Below are positions 9,281 through 18,023 of a stretch of DNA of 64,000 bases, piece after piece. Position 1 is the stretch's first letter; each line of letters begins with the position of its first letter. This stretch comes from Fodinibacter sp963747405 (GTDB lineage: Bacteria; Actinomycetota; Actinomycetes; Actinomycetales; Dermatophilaceae). The DNA is taken from contig CAVVFG010000017.1 of the NCBI GenBank assembly GCA_963747405.1, positions 30,479-94,478 on the forward strand. The letters are read 5' to 3'. The translations under genes and the position numbers were made by a program. The notes under the pieces are model-generated. The model made no database searches, was not told where the DNA came from, and worked only from the letters and a program-made list of their open reading frames with translations.

Positions 9281-9976
9281 ATGGCCGACACCCCGTTCTT
9301 CGACCCGTGGCCGGAGCCCGACCAGGACCATGACGACCAGCAGCAGGAGGTCGACCTGCCGTGGATGCCTCCGGTGCACGTGGTGGGCCAGGTGGTGCCC
9401 ACCGCCGCGACGGTGTTCCGCAGCGACGACGTCGCGGTGGTGGTCACCCACGTCGTCGCGTACCGACGGGGGCTCGAGCTGCACGTGCGCACGTGGCTGC
9501 GGCCGGGGACCCGTCGCGAGCCGAGCTCCACCGAGGACCTGTGGCGGGAGCAGGAGCCCCGCGTCGGCGTGCGGCTGGCCGACGGCACGCGGCTGGGCCA
9601 CCGCCCTGCGCACGCGGCGCCCGACGAGGCCGGCCCGACGACGTCGCCGTTCGCGCAGACCAGCGGCGAAGGGGGCGGGCTGAGCTCGTCGTCGTCCTGG
9701 TGGCTGAACCCGGTTCCCGAGGGGCACACCCTTGACGTGGTGGTGGCGTGGGACGCCCAGGGCGTGCCCGAGTCGTCGGTGGCGCTCGACCTGGCGCCGC
9801 TGCGGGCCGCCGCGGCATCGGAGACGGTGCTCTGGGACCCGCCGCCCCCCGGTGAGGGCGCCGGCTTCGGCTGGTTCGCCTACGCGCCGATGAGCGGCTC
9901 GGCGTACGGGTCCTCGTGGGCGGTCTCGTTCGACGAGCCGGGGGCCGAGGGCGACCCCGAGCGCGAGCAGGACTGA
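9281..9976 (+). CDS. Conserved hypothetical protein
   Basis: 231 residues, soluble, acidic ends, no signal peptide. It contains beta-strand-rich segments (VHVVGQVVPTAATVFRS, VAVVVTHVVAYRRGLELHV), a Ser-rich WW patch and NPVPEGHTLDVVVAWDA. I do not recognise a named domain. TAGGCT ends 7 nt before ATG 9281, consistent with leaderless expression. Divergent from the AlkA-like gene with a 36-nt gap. Confidence 0.65.
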   Translation: MADTPFFDPWPEPDQDHDDQQQEVDLPWMPPVHVVGQVVPTAATVFRSDDVAVVVTHVVAYRRGLELHVRTWLRPGTRREPSSTEDLWREQEPRVGVRLADGTRLGHRPAHAAPDEAGPTTSPFAQTSGEGGGLSSSSSWWLNPVPEGHTLDVVVAWDAQGVPESSVALDLAPLRAAAASETVLWDPPPPGEGAGFGWFAYAPMSGSAYGSSWAVSFDEPGAEGDPEREQD

Positions 9977-9978
9977 CC

Positions 9979-10665
9979 TCAGCCGAAGTCGGTCGAGGCG
10001 AGCTCCGTCCGACCGCTCTCGACCGCGTCGAGGATGCGGCCGACGACGGCGTCGGGGTCGAGCCCCCGGGGCAGCGTCGGCGCCGTCCCCGCGAGCGGGC
10101 GGCCCGCCAGGCCGGTCTCGGTGTGCGGGGGCCGCACGTCGATGACGTCGACACCGGACCGGCGCAGCTCGCGCGCCAGCGCCCGGTCGGCCGCCGTGAG
10201 CGCCGCCTTGCTCGCTGAGTAGGCGGCCATCCCGGGCAACGGGGTCTCGGCCACCACGGCACTCAGCTGCACGACGAAGCCGCGGCGCTCGGCGAGCGCC
10301 GGCACCACCCGCCGCAGCAGGAACAGCGGGCCGAGCACGTTGGTGAGGAAGAGCTCCTCGATGACGGCGTCGTCGGTGTCGAGCATCGGCCCGAAGGCCA
10401 CGACCCCCGCCGCGTTGACCAGCCCGTCGAGGCCACCATGCTGCTCGACGGCGGCGGCGACGACCCGGTCACCCAGGCCGGCGTCGGACACGTCACCCAC
10501 GACGACGGCTGCCCCCTCGAGGATGCCGTGCAGCCGGTTCTCGTCCCGGCCGACCAGAACGAGCTGGGCGCCGCGTTCGGCGGCACCGCGCGCGATCCGC
10601 GAGCCCAGCTCGCCGCTCGCTCCGACGACCGCGACCACGAGACCGGACAATGAATGGGCGCTCAT
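9979..10665 (-). CDS. Short-chain dehydrogenase/reductase
   Basis: 228-residue Rossmann oxidoreductase of the classical SDR family. Cofactor motif GASGELGSR, NAAG, catalytic Ser (QLSAVVAE) and the YxxxK pair (YSASK) are all visible. Substrate unknown. ATG 10665 gives the usual N-terminal distance to the Rossmann motif; an in-frame ATG at 10698 would place the start inside the hairpin at 10676-10695. Confidence 0.88.
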   Translation of the reverse strand: MSAHSLSGLVVAVVGASGELGSRIARGAAERGAQLVLVGRDENRLHGILEGAAVVVGDVSDAGLGDRVVAAAVEQHGGLDGLVNAAGVVAFGPMLDTDDAVIEELFLTNVLGPLFLLRRVVPALAERRGFVVQLSAVVAETPLPGMAAYSASKAALTAADRALARELRRSGVDVIDVRPPHTETGLAGRPLAGTAPTLPRGLDPDAVVGRILDAVESGRTELASTDFG

Positions 10666-10675
10666 CCCCCCAGCC

Positions 10676-10695
10676 CACGGCATCTGGATGCCGTG
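10676..10695. repeat. Short perfect hairpin built from the over-represented octamer
   Basis: CACGGCATC-TG-GATGCCGTG, 9-bp arms and a 2-nt loop, between the SDR and AlkB-like genes. It contains the GGATGCCG word that recurs about 40 times in the window. It could act in the SDR 5' region or as a DNA-level element; neither is shown. Confidence 0.6.
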
Positions 10696-10765
10696 CACAA
10701 GCGGTGTGCAAGGTTGGCGCCTGACGTGTGTGGACAGGTGTTCGAATGCCGACTACGCTGGCGGT

Positions 10766-11389
10766 GTGGCTGAACTCCAGGGGTCGCTGCTCGACCTGGC
10801 CGACGAGGTCGTCGTCCACCCGCCGTGCGGGGTGCGGCGCACGCACCTCGCCCACGGCGCGTGGGTCGACGTGATGACCGGCTTCGTCGGGGGGGCCGAC
10901 CAGCTGTATGCCGCCTTGCGGCACGACGTGCCCTGGCGGGCCGAGCGCCGCCAGATGTACGACTCCATCGTCGACGTGCCTCGCCTGCTGCGGTTCTACG
11001 GTGAGCGCGAGCGGCTCCCCCATTTGGCCCTCGACAAGGCGCGCGACGCCCTGTCCGCCCACTACGCCGACGAGCTCGGCGAGCCGTTCACGACCGCCGG
11101 CCTGTGCCTCTACCGCGACGGGCACGACTCGGTGGCCTGGCACGGCGACCGGATCGGCCGCTCGCGCGAGCAGGACACCATGGTCGCGATCGTCTCGGTC
11201 GGTGCCCCGCGCGACCTCGTGCTGCGCCCACGCGGCCGCGGTCCGTCGATCAAGGTTCCGGCCGGGCACGGCGACCTGGTCGTCATGGGCGGCTCGTGCC
11301 AGCGCACCTGGGACCACTGCGTGCCCAAGACGAGCCGGCCGGTCGGCCCGCGCATCTCGGTCCAGTTCCGCACTGCTGGGGTGCGCTGA
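10766..11389 (+). CDS. AlkB-like Fe(II)/2-oxoglutarate dioxygenase
   Basis: 207-residue member of the AlkB family, which oxidatively removes alkyl adducts from DNA or RNA bases. The iron ligands appear as WHGDRIG (His and Asp) and WDHCVPK (distal His), and the 2-oxoglutarate-binding Arg in RISVQFR. A promoter fits exactly: TGGACA (10731-10736), 17-bp spacer, TACGCT (10754-10759), and 6 nt to GTG 10766, implying a leaderless transcript. No convincing LexA box is present. Confidence 0.83.
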   Translation: MAELQGSLLDLADEVVVHPPCGVRRTHLAHGAWVDVMTGFVGGADQLYAALRHDVPWRAERRQMYDSIVDVPRLLRFYGERERLPHLALDKARDALSAHYADELGEPFTTAGLCLYRDGHDSVAWHGDRIGRSREQDTMVAIVSVGAPRDLVLRPRGRGPSIKVPAGHGDLVVMGGSCQRTWDHCVPKTSRPVGPRISVQFRTAGVR

Positions 11390-11467
11390 GCAGTCCCCGG
11401 CCGGCTGCGAGATGACGATCACGGCACACTGCCGCTGATGTCGCACGCCGCGTGGCGCGGCGTGGCA

Positions 11468-11501
11468 GGCTCGTCGCTGCACGGGCGCGCACTGACGAGC
11501 C
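11468..11501. repeat. Inverted repeat upstream of the protease gene
   Basis: GGCTCGTC (11468-11475) and GACGAGCC (11494-11501) are perfect reverse complements with an 18-bp spacer, ending 18 nt before the protease start. It could be an operator or a 5'-UTR stem. No regulator can be assigned. Confidence 0.35.
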
Positions 11502-11519
11502 CGCGTGGAAGGAACATCG

Positions 11520-13835
11520 ATGAGCCGCGCCGCAGCAGCACGCGCGCTGTTGGTCGCCGCCACCGCCGTCGCCGCCACTATCGGCCCCACGGCGCCCGCG
11601 GTCGCCGGGCCGGAAGCCACGGTGCGCGTCATCGTCACCTACGACGCGCTCGCCAGTACCGGGTCGGTGTCCCGCTCGGTGCGCACCATGGGCGCCGTGA
11701 CCGGCACCATGCGGCGCTCGCCGCACCTGGTCGCCACCGTGCCCGCCGCCGAGCTGCGCGCCCTGCGCCGCTCCCCGCACGTGCGCTCGGTGCAGGTCGA
11801 CGTGCCGCAGAAGATCGCCCTCGACAGCAGCCTGCCCGTGATCCGGGCCGACGCAGCCCACCACGCCGGCTACACCGGGGCCGGCACGACGGTGGCGATC
11901 CTCGACACCGGGGTCGACGTCGACCACCCGTTCCTCGGCGGGCGGGTCGTGGCCCAGTACTGCTCGTCGAGCCCGGCAGGCCCCGGCCAGCGGTCGCTGT
12001 GCCCCAACGGCAGGACCGAGGACGACAACGCCGACATCGACTCGCTGGCGGCCTGCAGCGCCGCATCGGGTGCCCTGTGCGACCACGGCACGCACGTGGC
12101 CGGCATCATCGCCGGCAACGGCACCGGCGTGGCCGGCGCCCCGTCGGCCGGGGTCGCCCCCGGGGCCGACCTCATCGCCATGCAGGTCTTCACCCGTTTC
12201 GACGACCCGGCCTTCTGCGGGGTCGCGTCCTGCCTGGCGTCCTACCCCTCCGACCAGCTGCGGGCCCTGGACCGGCTCGCCGCTCTCGACACCGTGAACC
12301 CGTCGTGGAACATCGTGGCCGCCAACGTCAGCCTGGCCAGCGGTAGCTACGCCTCGCCCTGCGACACCGACCCGCGCAAGGGGGCGATCGACACCCTGCT
12401 CTCCCAAGGCGTGGCCACCGTCGTCGCCGCCGGCAACAACGGGGCCACCGCCTCCGTCTCCAACCCCGGCTGCATCTCCAGCGCCGTGACCGTCGGCGCC
12501 ACCACCGACCACGACGGCATCGCCTCGTTCAGCAACCGAGGCGCCCTGCTCGACCTGCTCGCCCCCGGCGTCGGCATCACCTCGTCCGTGCCCGACGACA
12601 CGTACGCCACCCTCAGCGGCACCTCGATGGCCGCCCCGCACGTGGCCGGGGCCCTGGCCCTGTTGCGCCAGCACGCCCCGAACCGGCCGGTCGCGAGCCT
12701 GGTCGCCGACCTCCGGTCCGGCGGGAAGCCGATCTCCTACACCTCCGGCCGCACGAGCGTCACCACGAGGCGGATCGACGTCCTGAACGCCCTCGAGGCG
12801 AGCACCGGCCCGCAGCTCACCCTGACCGGACGGCCGGGCGTGGCGCCCGAAGGAAGCCCGCTCGCGCTGACCGGCACCTGGACCGACGGCGCCTCCGGGC
12901 CGCCCGTGAGCGCCACGGCCAGCACGGGCACGGTGACCCTCGGCCCCGGCACCTGGTCGTGGACCGCCACCCGAGGGGACGACACGACGCAGCGCGTCAC
13001 CATCACGGCGACGGATGCCGGGGGCGCCTCTCGCGCGCTCACCACCATCGCCCGGTGGTCGAACGTCGCGCCGACCGCCACGCTCACCGCTGCCGGCACC
13101 AGGTCGTGGCGCGGGAAGTACATCGTCTTCGCGCGAGCGGGTGCTCCGGTGGCCTTCTCGGTGGCCGTCACCGACCCCGGCAGCGACGACATCACCACCC
13201 GGTGGGGCTTCGGCGACGGCGCGCGTGCCGTTAACCGTTCCCTGCTGCACCCGCCGTCGGTCGACCCGGCCTCGAGCCCGTCGATCGAGCCGCGCTCCCT
13301 GGCGTCACGGGTGAACCACACCTACACCCGGGCCTGCACCCGGACGGTCACCGTGGGTGCCGTCGACGACGACCGGGGTGCCTCACCGACCCGATCCCGC
13401 CCGGTCGTCGTGCTCGGCACCACCCGGACCCGGCACGCGACGCACTGGTGGACCGTTGCCTACCGAGGTCGGATGGCGTCGGTGGGCGCGTCCGACCGGT
13501 CCTGCCTGCTCGGCACGGCCCGCACCCTCAGCACCGTCTTCGCGGAGCGTCGGCCGCTCACCACCGCCGCCGACGCCCTGGCGGTGCTTCGCCCGGCCAC
13601 CCCCGTCACGGCACGCTCGCGGTTCGACGCGCAGCTGCTCACGGTGTGGCTGGACGTCGCCACCGGGTCCGTCGACCCCTTCGCCCCGTTCGACGCCGAC
13701 GGCAACGGCTCCACCGAGACCACGGTCGGCGCCTGGCTGCTGGCGGCCGAGGGCACCCGCAACGCGTCGTCCGCGACGTCGGGCGCCCTGGCACCCCTCA
13801 CGTCGGTACTGACCCGGATCCAGGTGACCGGCTGA
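11520..13835 (+). CDS. Secreted subtilisin-like (S8) serine protease with PKD-like region
   Basis: 771 residues. A Sec signal (residues 1 to about 29, cleavage near AVAG), an inhibitor-I9-like propeptide (about 30-100), and a peptidase S8 domain with Asp129 (AILDTGVDVDH), His189 (DHGTHVAG), oxyanion Asn near 306 (AAGNNG) and Ser369 (GTSMAAPHVAG). Paired Cys residues in the catalytic domain suggest disulfides. Residues 440-610 are strand-rich and PKD-like (ITTRWGFGDG); the C-terminus lacks a sorting signal. ATG 11520 has GGAAGGA 7 nt upstream. Its last 38 bp overlap the convergent membrane gene. Confidence 0.9.
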   Translation: MSRAAAARALLVAATAVAATIGPTAPAVAGPEATVRVIVTYDALASTGSVSRSVRTMGAVTGTMRRSPHLVATVPAAELRALRRSPHVRSVQVDVPQKIALDSSLPVIRADAAHHAGYTGAGTTVAILDTGVDVDHPFLGGRVVAQYCSSSPAGPGQRSLCPNGRTEDDNADIDSLAACSAASGALCDHGTHVAGIIAGNGTGVAGAPSAGVAPGADLIAMQVFTRFDDPAFCGVASCLASYPSDQLRALDRLAALDTVNPSWNIVAANVSLASGSYASPCDTDPRKGAIDTLLSQGVATVVAAGNNGATASVSNPGCISSAVTVGATTDHDGIASFSNRGALLDLLAPGVGITSSVPDDTYATLSGTSMAAPHVAGALALLRQHAPNRPVASLVADLRSGGKPISYTSGRTSVTTRRIDVLNALEASTGPQLTLTGRPGVAPEGSPLALTGTWTDGASGPPVSATASTGTVTLGPGTWSWTATRGDDTTQRVTITATDAGGASRALTTIARWSNVAPTATLTAAGTRSWRGKYIVFARAGAPVAFSVAVTDPGSDDITTRWGFGDGARAVNRSLLHPPSVDPASSPSIEPRSLASRVNHTYTRACTRTVTVGAVDDDRGASPTRSRPVVVLGTTRTRHATHWWTVAYRGRMASVGASDRSCLLGTARTLSTVFAERRPLTTAADALAVLRPATPVTARSRFDAQLLTVWLDVATGSVDPFAPFDADGNGSTETTVGAWLLAAEGTRNASSATSGALAPLTSVLTRIQVTG

Positions 13836-15372
13836 CTCGCCCGGCGCGGGCCAGCAGCCGCGTCGGGCGCTGGCGCAGCATCGCGCCCAGCGCGACGACG
13901 AGGGGCACGAAGGTGAGCAGGTAGCGCGAGCGTCCCTGGAAGACCACCGTGAACAGGGCGATGCCGAGCACGGTGAGTGCGAGGAGGAGCACGTCGCGGC
14001 TGGGAGCGCGGGCCCGCAGCGCGCCGAGACCGCTGACGAGGAGGAGCGCCAGCCAGAGCCCCTGTGCCAGGTCGCTGCGCAGCGGGTACCAGCGCCCGAA
14101 GTTGCCGTCCACGGCGTTGACCACTCCCCGCACGCCCTCGGTGGGCGGCAGGGTCAATGAGACCGAGTCCTGGCCCTCGCCCCAGGCCCAGAACATCCCG
14201 TCCCCCCAGTTCCAGGCCGCCTTGTTCGCGTAGAAGAGCGCCAGGTCGCCGGGGCCCCGGCTGCTGACCTGGGTCCGGATCCAGTCGCGTGAGTACGCCG
14301 TGGCCCCGGTGCCGTCCATCTCGGCGATGTCCCGCACCAGGTCGGCGTTGTAGCCGCCGTACCGGGTCGGGTTCCCCGGGCTCTTGCTCGGCGTCATCCC
14401 GTTCGCCACCCACCACAGCACCGGCGGCGAGCGGTCGGGAGCGAGCCGGGCCACCGTCACCGGGCCGAGCGCGGTCCTGGCCGTCGCCAGGAGCATCGCC
14501 ACCAGGGCCACGGTGACGCCGATCCAGACCACGGTGCCCACGAGCGCGCCGAGCGAGTCACGCCACCGGGCCCTGAGGTCGACCGCGAGCAGCACCCCGA
14601 CCACCGTGACGGCGACGACGAGCACGGCCGGGGTCGCCTTCAGCACCACGGCAGCCGCCGTCAGTGCTGCCGACCCGATCAGCTGCACGCCACCGAGCCA
14701 GTCGCGGCGGCGGGCGGCTCGCAGCACGAGCACGACCGCCCCGGTGAGCAGCGGCATCGCGAGCACGTCGGTGTAGGGAACCGCCATCCACGGCGAGGTC
14801 GCGACCAGCGCGACGACGACGAGCTGGGCGGCGACGGCACGCACCCGCCCCGCCGCCGGTGCCACGAGGGGGTGCACGAGCAGTACGGTCAACCCCGCCG
14901 CGACCCCGACGAAGCCGACGAGGGTCGCCTCGACACGCCACCCGGTCGCCTCCGCCAGCGCGTAGGCCGACCGGTGGACGCTGATCAGCGGATGGGTGTT
15001 CGGGTAGCGCGAGAGGTACGTGACCTCGCCGTCGGTGAGCGTCTCACCCGTTCGCAGCTTGCCGGCCAGCCGGAAGGCGATGCCCACGTCCCAGCTCCAC
15101 GGGAACCGCAGCGACGTGCCCACCACGAGCGCGAGCGCACCCCCGGCGACGGCGACGAGCCACGGCATCCACCACGTCCGCAGCGCCCGGCGCAACCCCG
15201 TCGGGGGCCGCCACAGCAGCCCCACGAGCAGGAAGCCGATGGTGGCGCCGATGACGACCGGCTGGCGGTACTGGGTGAAGGGGGAGCGGGGTGCGACCAG
15301 GGCTGTCACGGCGACGGCGACCAGGAGGACGCCGACGACGATCGTGACCAGTTGCCCCACCCGAGCCTGCAT
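13798..15372 (-). CDS. Polytopic membrane protein, GT-C glycosyltransferase-like
   Basis: 524 residues with about ten to twelve transmembrane helices and a large extracytoplasmic loop near residues 325-420. The first loop has WDVGIAFRLAG and the later YPNTHPLIS, in the position where GT-C (ArnT/PMT/DUF2029-type) enzymes carry acidic catalytic residues. It probably transfers a sugar from a polyprenyl phosphate donor, but substrate is unknown. ATG 15372 is chosen because TACGAT ends 7 nt upstream; GTG 15375 precedes it directly. Lies below leuA on the same strand. Confidence 0.65.
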   Translation of the reverse strand: MQARVGQLVTIVVGVLLVAVAVTALVAPRSPFTQYRQPVVIGATIGFLLVGLLWRPPTGLRRALRTWWMPWLVAVAGGALALVVGTSLRFPWSWDVGIAFRLAGKLRTGETLTDGEVTYLSRYPNTHPLISVHRSAYALAEATGWRVEATLVGFVGVAAGLTVLLVHPLVAPAAGRVRAVAAQLVVVALVATSPWMAVPYTDVLAMPLLTGAVVLVLRAARRRDWLGGVQLIGSAALTAAAVVLKATPAVLVVAVTVVGVLLAVDLRARWRDSLGALVGTVVWIGVTVALVAMLLATARTALGPVTVARLAPDRSPPVLWWVANGMTPSKSPGNPTRYGGYNADLVRDIAEMDGTGATAYSRDWIRTQVSSRGPGDLALFYANKAAWNWGDGMFWAWGEGQDSVSLTLPPTEGVRGVVNAVDGNFGRWYPLRSDLAQGLWLALLLVSGLGALRARAPSRDVLLLALTVLGIALFTVVFQGRSRYLLTFVPLVVALGAMLRQRPTRLLARAGRVSRSPGSGSVPT

Positions 15373-15408
15373 CACCCGGATCGTACCGACGTGTCACCGG
15401 CCGTCGCG

Positions 15409-17154
15409 TCAGGCGGTCACCACTGCGTCACGCTCGGCCCGGTTGACCGCCGACATGATTGCGCGCAGCGAGGCCTTGACGATCGACTCGTGCAGGCCGA
15501 CGCCCCACAGCACCCGCTCGCCGACGGCGCACTCGACGTATGCGGCGGCGCGTGCGTCGCCGCCGGCCGACAGGGCGTGCTCGTGGTAGTCGAGCACACG
15601 CACGTCGACTCCCAGCGGGGTGAGGGCCTGGATGAAGGCCGCGATCGGGCCGTTGCCGGTGCCGGAGATCGCGACCTCCTTGCCGAAGTCGGTGATCACC
15701 GAGTCGATGTGGTCCATGCCGTCGTCGGCACCGGTCAGCGTCGAGCGCACCGGGGCGAAACGGCCCCAGCGGTCGCCGGGCTCGTCGGCGTGCAGGTACT
15801 CGTCGGCGAACATCTGCCAGATCTCGACCGCCGAGAGCTCGCCCCCCTCGGAGTCGGTGCGGCGCTGCACGACGTGGCTGAACTCCACCTGGAGCCGGCG
15901 CGGCAGGTCGAGCCCGTGCTCGGCCTTGAGCAGGTACGACACGCCGCCTTTGCCCGACTGGCTGTTGACCCGCACGACGGCCTCGTAGGAGCGGCCGATG
16001 TCGTGCGGGTCGATCGGCAGGTACGGCACGCCCCAGTCGATGTGGTCGATGTCGACGCCAGCGGCCGTGGTGCGCCGGACCATGTCCTCCAGGCCCTTCT
16101 TGATGGCGTCCTGGTGGGAGCCGGAGAAGGCCGTGTAGACCAGGTCGCCGCCCCACGGGTGCCGCTCGTGCACCGGCAGCTGGTTGCAGTACTCCACGGT
16201 GCGCCGGATCTCGGCCATGTCGGAGAAGTCGATCTGCGGGTCGATGCCCTGGCTGAACAGGTTCATTCCCAGGGTGACCAGGCAGACGTTGCCGGTGCGC
16301 TCCCCGTTGCCGAACAGGCAGCCCTCGATGCGGTCGGCACCGGCCAGGAAGCCGAGCTCGGCGGCGGCGACGCCCTCTCCGCGGTCGTTGTGCGGGTGCA
16401 GGCTCACGACGACCGACTCGCGGCGGTCGAGGTGGCGCACCATCCACTCGATGGAGTCGGCGTAGACGTTCGGGGTCGCCATCTCCACCGTGGCCGGCAG
16501 GTTGACGATCATCTTGTGGTCGGGCGTCGGGTCGATGACGGCGATCACCTCGTTGCAGATGCGCACCGCGAACTCGAGCTCGGTGCCCGTGTACGACTCG
16601 GGCGAGTACTCGTAGTAGACGTCGGTCTCGGGGATGGTCTCCTCGAGCTTCCGGCACAGCCGGGCACCCTGGAGGGCGATGTCGATGATGCCCTCCTCGC
16701 TCATCCCGAACACGACGCGACGCTGCAGCACCGAGGTCGAGTTGTAGAAGTGCACGATCGCCTGCTTCGAGCCGCGGATGGCGTCGAAGGTGCGCTCGAT
16801 GAGGTGGTCGCGGCACTGGGTGAGCACCTGGATCGCCACGTCGTCGGGGATGTGCCCGCCGTCGATGAGCTCGCGGCAGAAGTCGTAGTCGGTCTGGCTG
16901 GCACTCGGGAAACCGACCTCGATCTCCTTGTAGCCCATCCGCACGAGCAGCTTGAACATGCGCATCTTGCGCTCGGCGTCCATCGGGTCGATGAGGGCCT
17001 GGTTGCCGTCTCGCAGGTCGACCGCGCACCAGCGTGGGGCCTTGGTCATCACCTGGTCGGGCCAGGTGCGGTCGGGCACGTGGACCTCGAGCTGCTCCTG
17101 GAACGGCACGTACTTCTGGGTCGGCATGCCCGAGGGCTGCTGGGGGTGGATCAC
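15409..17154 (-). CDS. leuA: 2-isopropylmalate synthase
   Basis: 581 residues; condenses acetyl-CoA and 2-ketoisovalerate in the first step committed to leucine. The long actinobacterial form: N-terminal extension, HMGL TIM barrel with metal-binding DLRDGNQAL and the SLHPHNDRGE motif, then the C-terminal LeuA regulatory domain (leucine feedback). GTG 17154 follows a GAAGGAAG Shine-Dalgarno. That site overlaps the stop of the Leu-rich upstream peptide at 17168-17287, so leucine-dependent control of translation is plausible. Confidence 0.96.
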   Translation of the reverse strand: MIHPQQPSGMPTQKYVPFQEQLEVHVPDRTWPDQVMTKAPRWCAVDLRDGNQALIDPMDAERKMRMFKLLVRMGYKEIEVGFPSASQTDYDFCRELIDGGHIPDDVAIQVLTQCRDHLIERTFDAIRGSKQAIVHFYNSTSVLQRRVVFGMSEEGIIDIALQGARLCRKLEETIPETDVYYEYSPESYTGTELEFAVRICNEVIAVIDPTPDHKMIVNLPATVEMATPNVYADSIEWMVRHLDRRESVVVSLHPHNDRGEGVAAAELGFLAGADRIEGCLFGNGERTGNVCLVTLGMNLFSQGIDPQIDFSDMAEIRRTVEYCNQLPVHERHPWGGDLVYTAFSGSHQDAIKKGLEDMVRRTTAAGVDIDHIDWGVPYLPIDPHDIGRSYEAVVRVNSQSGKGGVSYLLKAEHGLDLPRRLQVEFSHVVQRRTDSEGGELSAVEIWQMFADEYLHADEPGDRWGRFAPVRSTLTGADDGMDHIDSVITDFGKEVAISGTGNGPIAAFIQALTPLGVDVRVLDYHEHALSAGGDARAAAYVECAVGERVLWGVGLHESIVKASLRAIMSAVNRAERDAVVTA

Positions 17155-17167
17155 TGGTCTGCTTCCT

Positions 17168-17287
17168 TCACACGTCGTCGGGGTTCAGCCGGTGCAGCAG
17201 CAGCTCCGCGACGAGGGGCGGCCGATTCAGGCCCCGCCGCGGCAGCGAAGGAGGAGGCGTCCAGTACGCACGCGACAAGCGTCCCAC
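17168..17287 (-). CDS. Leu-rich leader peptide upstream of leuA (candidate)
   Basis: A short frame ends with PPLVAELLLHRLNPDDV and a TGA whose bases begin the leuA Shine-Dalgarno (TGAAGGAAG). Five leucines fall within ten residues, three of them consecutive CTG codons. Starts available are GTG 17287 (39 residues) or TTG 17278 (36). Only 13 nt separate TGA from the leuA GTG, leaving no room for a terminator, so any leucine response would act on translation initiation or by an RNA fold. Actinobacterial leuA genes are known to carry a conserved upstream RNA element (LEU element), which fits. The exact start is uncertain. Confidence 0.55.
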   Translation of the reverse strand: MGRLSRAYWTPPPSLPRRGLNRPPLVAELLLHRLNPDDV

Positions 17288-17324
17288 GGGACCGGCAGCG
17301 CGCCAACCCCGGGGCGGTCGCGGG

Positions 17325-18020
17325 TCACATCTCGGGACGCAGCACGGCCACGGTGACACTGCGGCGCACCTCGAACCCGACCCGGCGGTAGAGGCGGTGG
17401 GCGCCCTCGTTGCCGTCGCGCACGTGCAGCATCGCGCGGTCGCCACGCTCCTGGATGCCGTGCGCCGCGGCCAGCGTGACGACGGCGCCCAGACCTGCGC
17501 CGCGCACCGCCGGGTCGACGCAGACCCCCGAGACCTCGCCGAAGCCGTCGACCCGCATCCGCTCCCCCGCCATCGCGACGAGCCGGCCCCCGCGGCGGAT
17601 GCCGAACCAGCGCCCGGTGAGGTGGCTGTTCGGGCCGAAGGGCCCGGGTTCGGTGGCCGCCGCCAGGGGGACCATGTCGGGTGAGTCGGATGCCGTGAGC
17701 TCGACCACCTCGCGGGTCGCCTGCGCCGGCGGCTCGGTGAGGTCGCCGGCGACGTACTGCGTGGCGGGTTCGCGGAGCAGCTCGCGCCAGCCGGCTGGTG
17801 TTGGCTCGACCTCGCCGCGGAGGAAGACGGCAGTGCCGCCCTGGCCGACGAGCTCGGCCAGGGCCTCCCAGCCGGCGGGGTCGAGGTGCTCGACCCCGCA
17901 GAACGGTGCGATCTCGTCGCGGTAGCGGCGGGCCACGCCACCGGCGCCGCTCTCGGCGAGGTGGGCGTGGGGGCCGGTGAGGGCGTGCCACGCCACGTCG
18001 TCGAGCACGTGGTCGGTCAC
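17325..18020 (-). CDS. GNAT-family N-acetyltransferase
   Basis: 231 residues. The C-terminal half is a GNAT/FR47-like domain: GEVSGVCVDPAVRGAGLG supplies the acetyl-CoA pyrophosphate loop and AHRLYRRVGFEVR the last helix-strand. The N-terminal half is a family-specific extension. Substrate unknown. The start lies 3 nt below the ddaH stop, so it is the third gene of acdS-ddaH-GNAT. Confidence 0.82.
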   Translation of the reverse strand: MTDHVLDDVAWHALTGPHAHLAESGAGGVARRYRDEIAPFCGVEHLDPAGWEALAELVGQGGTAVFLRGEVEPTPAGWRELLREPATQYVAGDLTEPPAQATREVVELTASDSPDMVPLAAATEPGPFGPNSHLTGRWFGIRRGGRLVAMAGERMRVDGFGEVSGVCVDPAVRGAGLGAVVTLAAAHGIQERGDRAMLHVRDGNEGAHRLYRRVGFEVRRSVTVAVLRPEM

Positions 18021-18023
18021 GGC

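Noticed and set aside
10731..10752. LexA/SOS box upstream of the AlkB-like gene
   Set aside because: GTTCGA is present once but the second half-site of the actinobacterial SOS box is missing.
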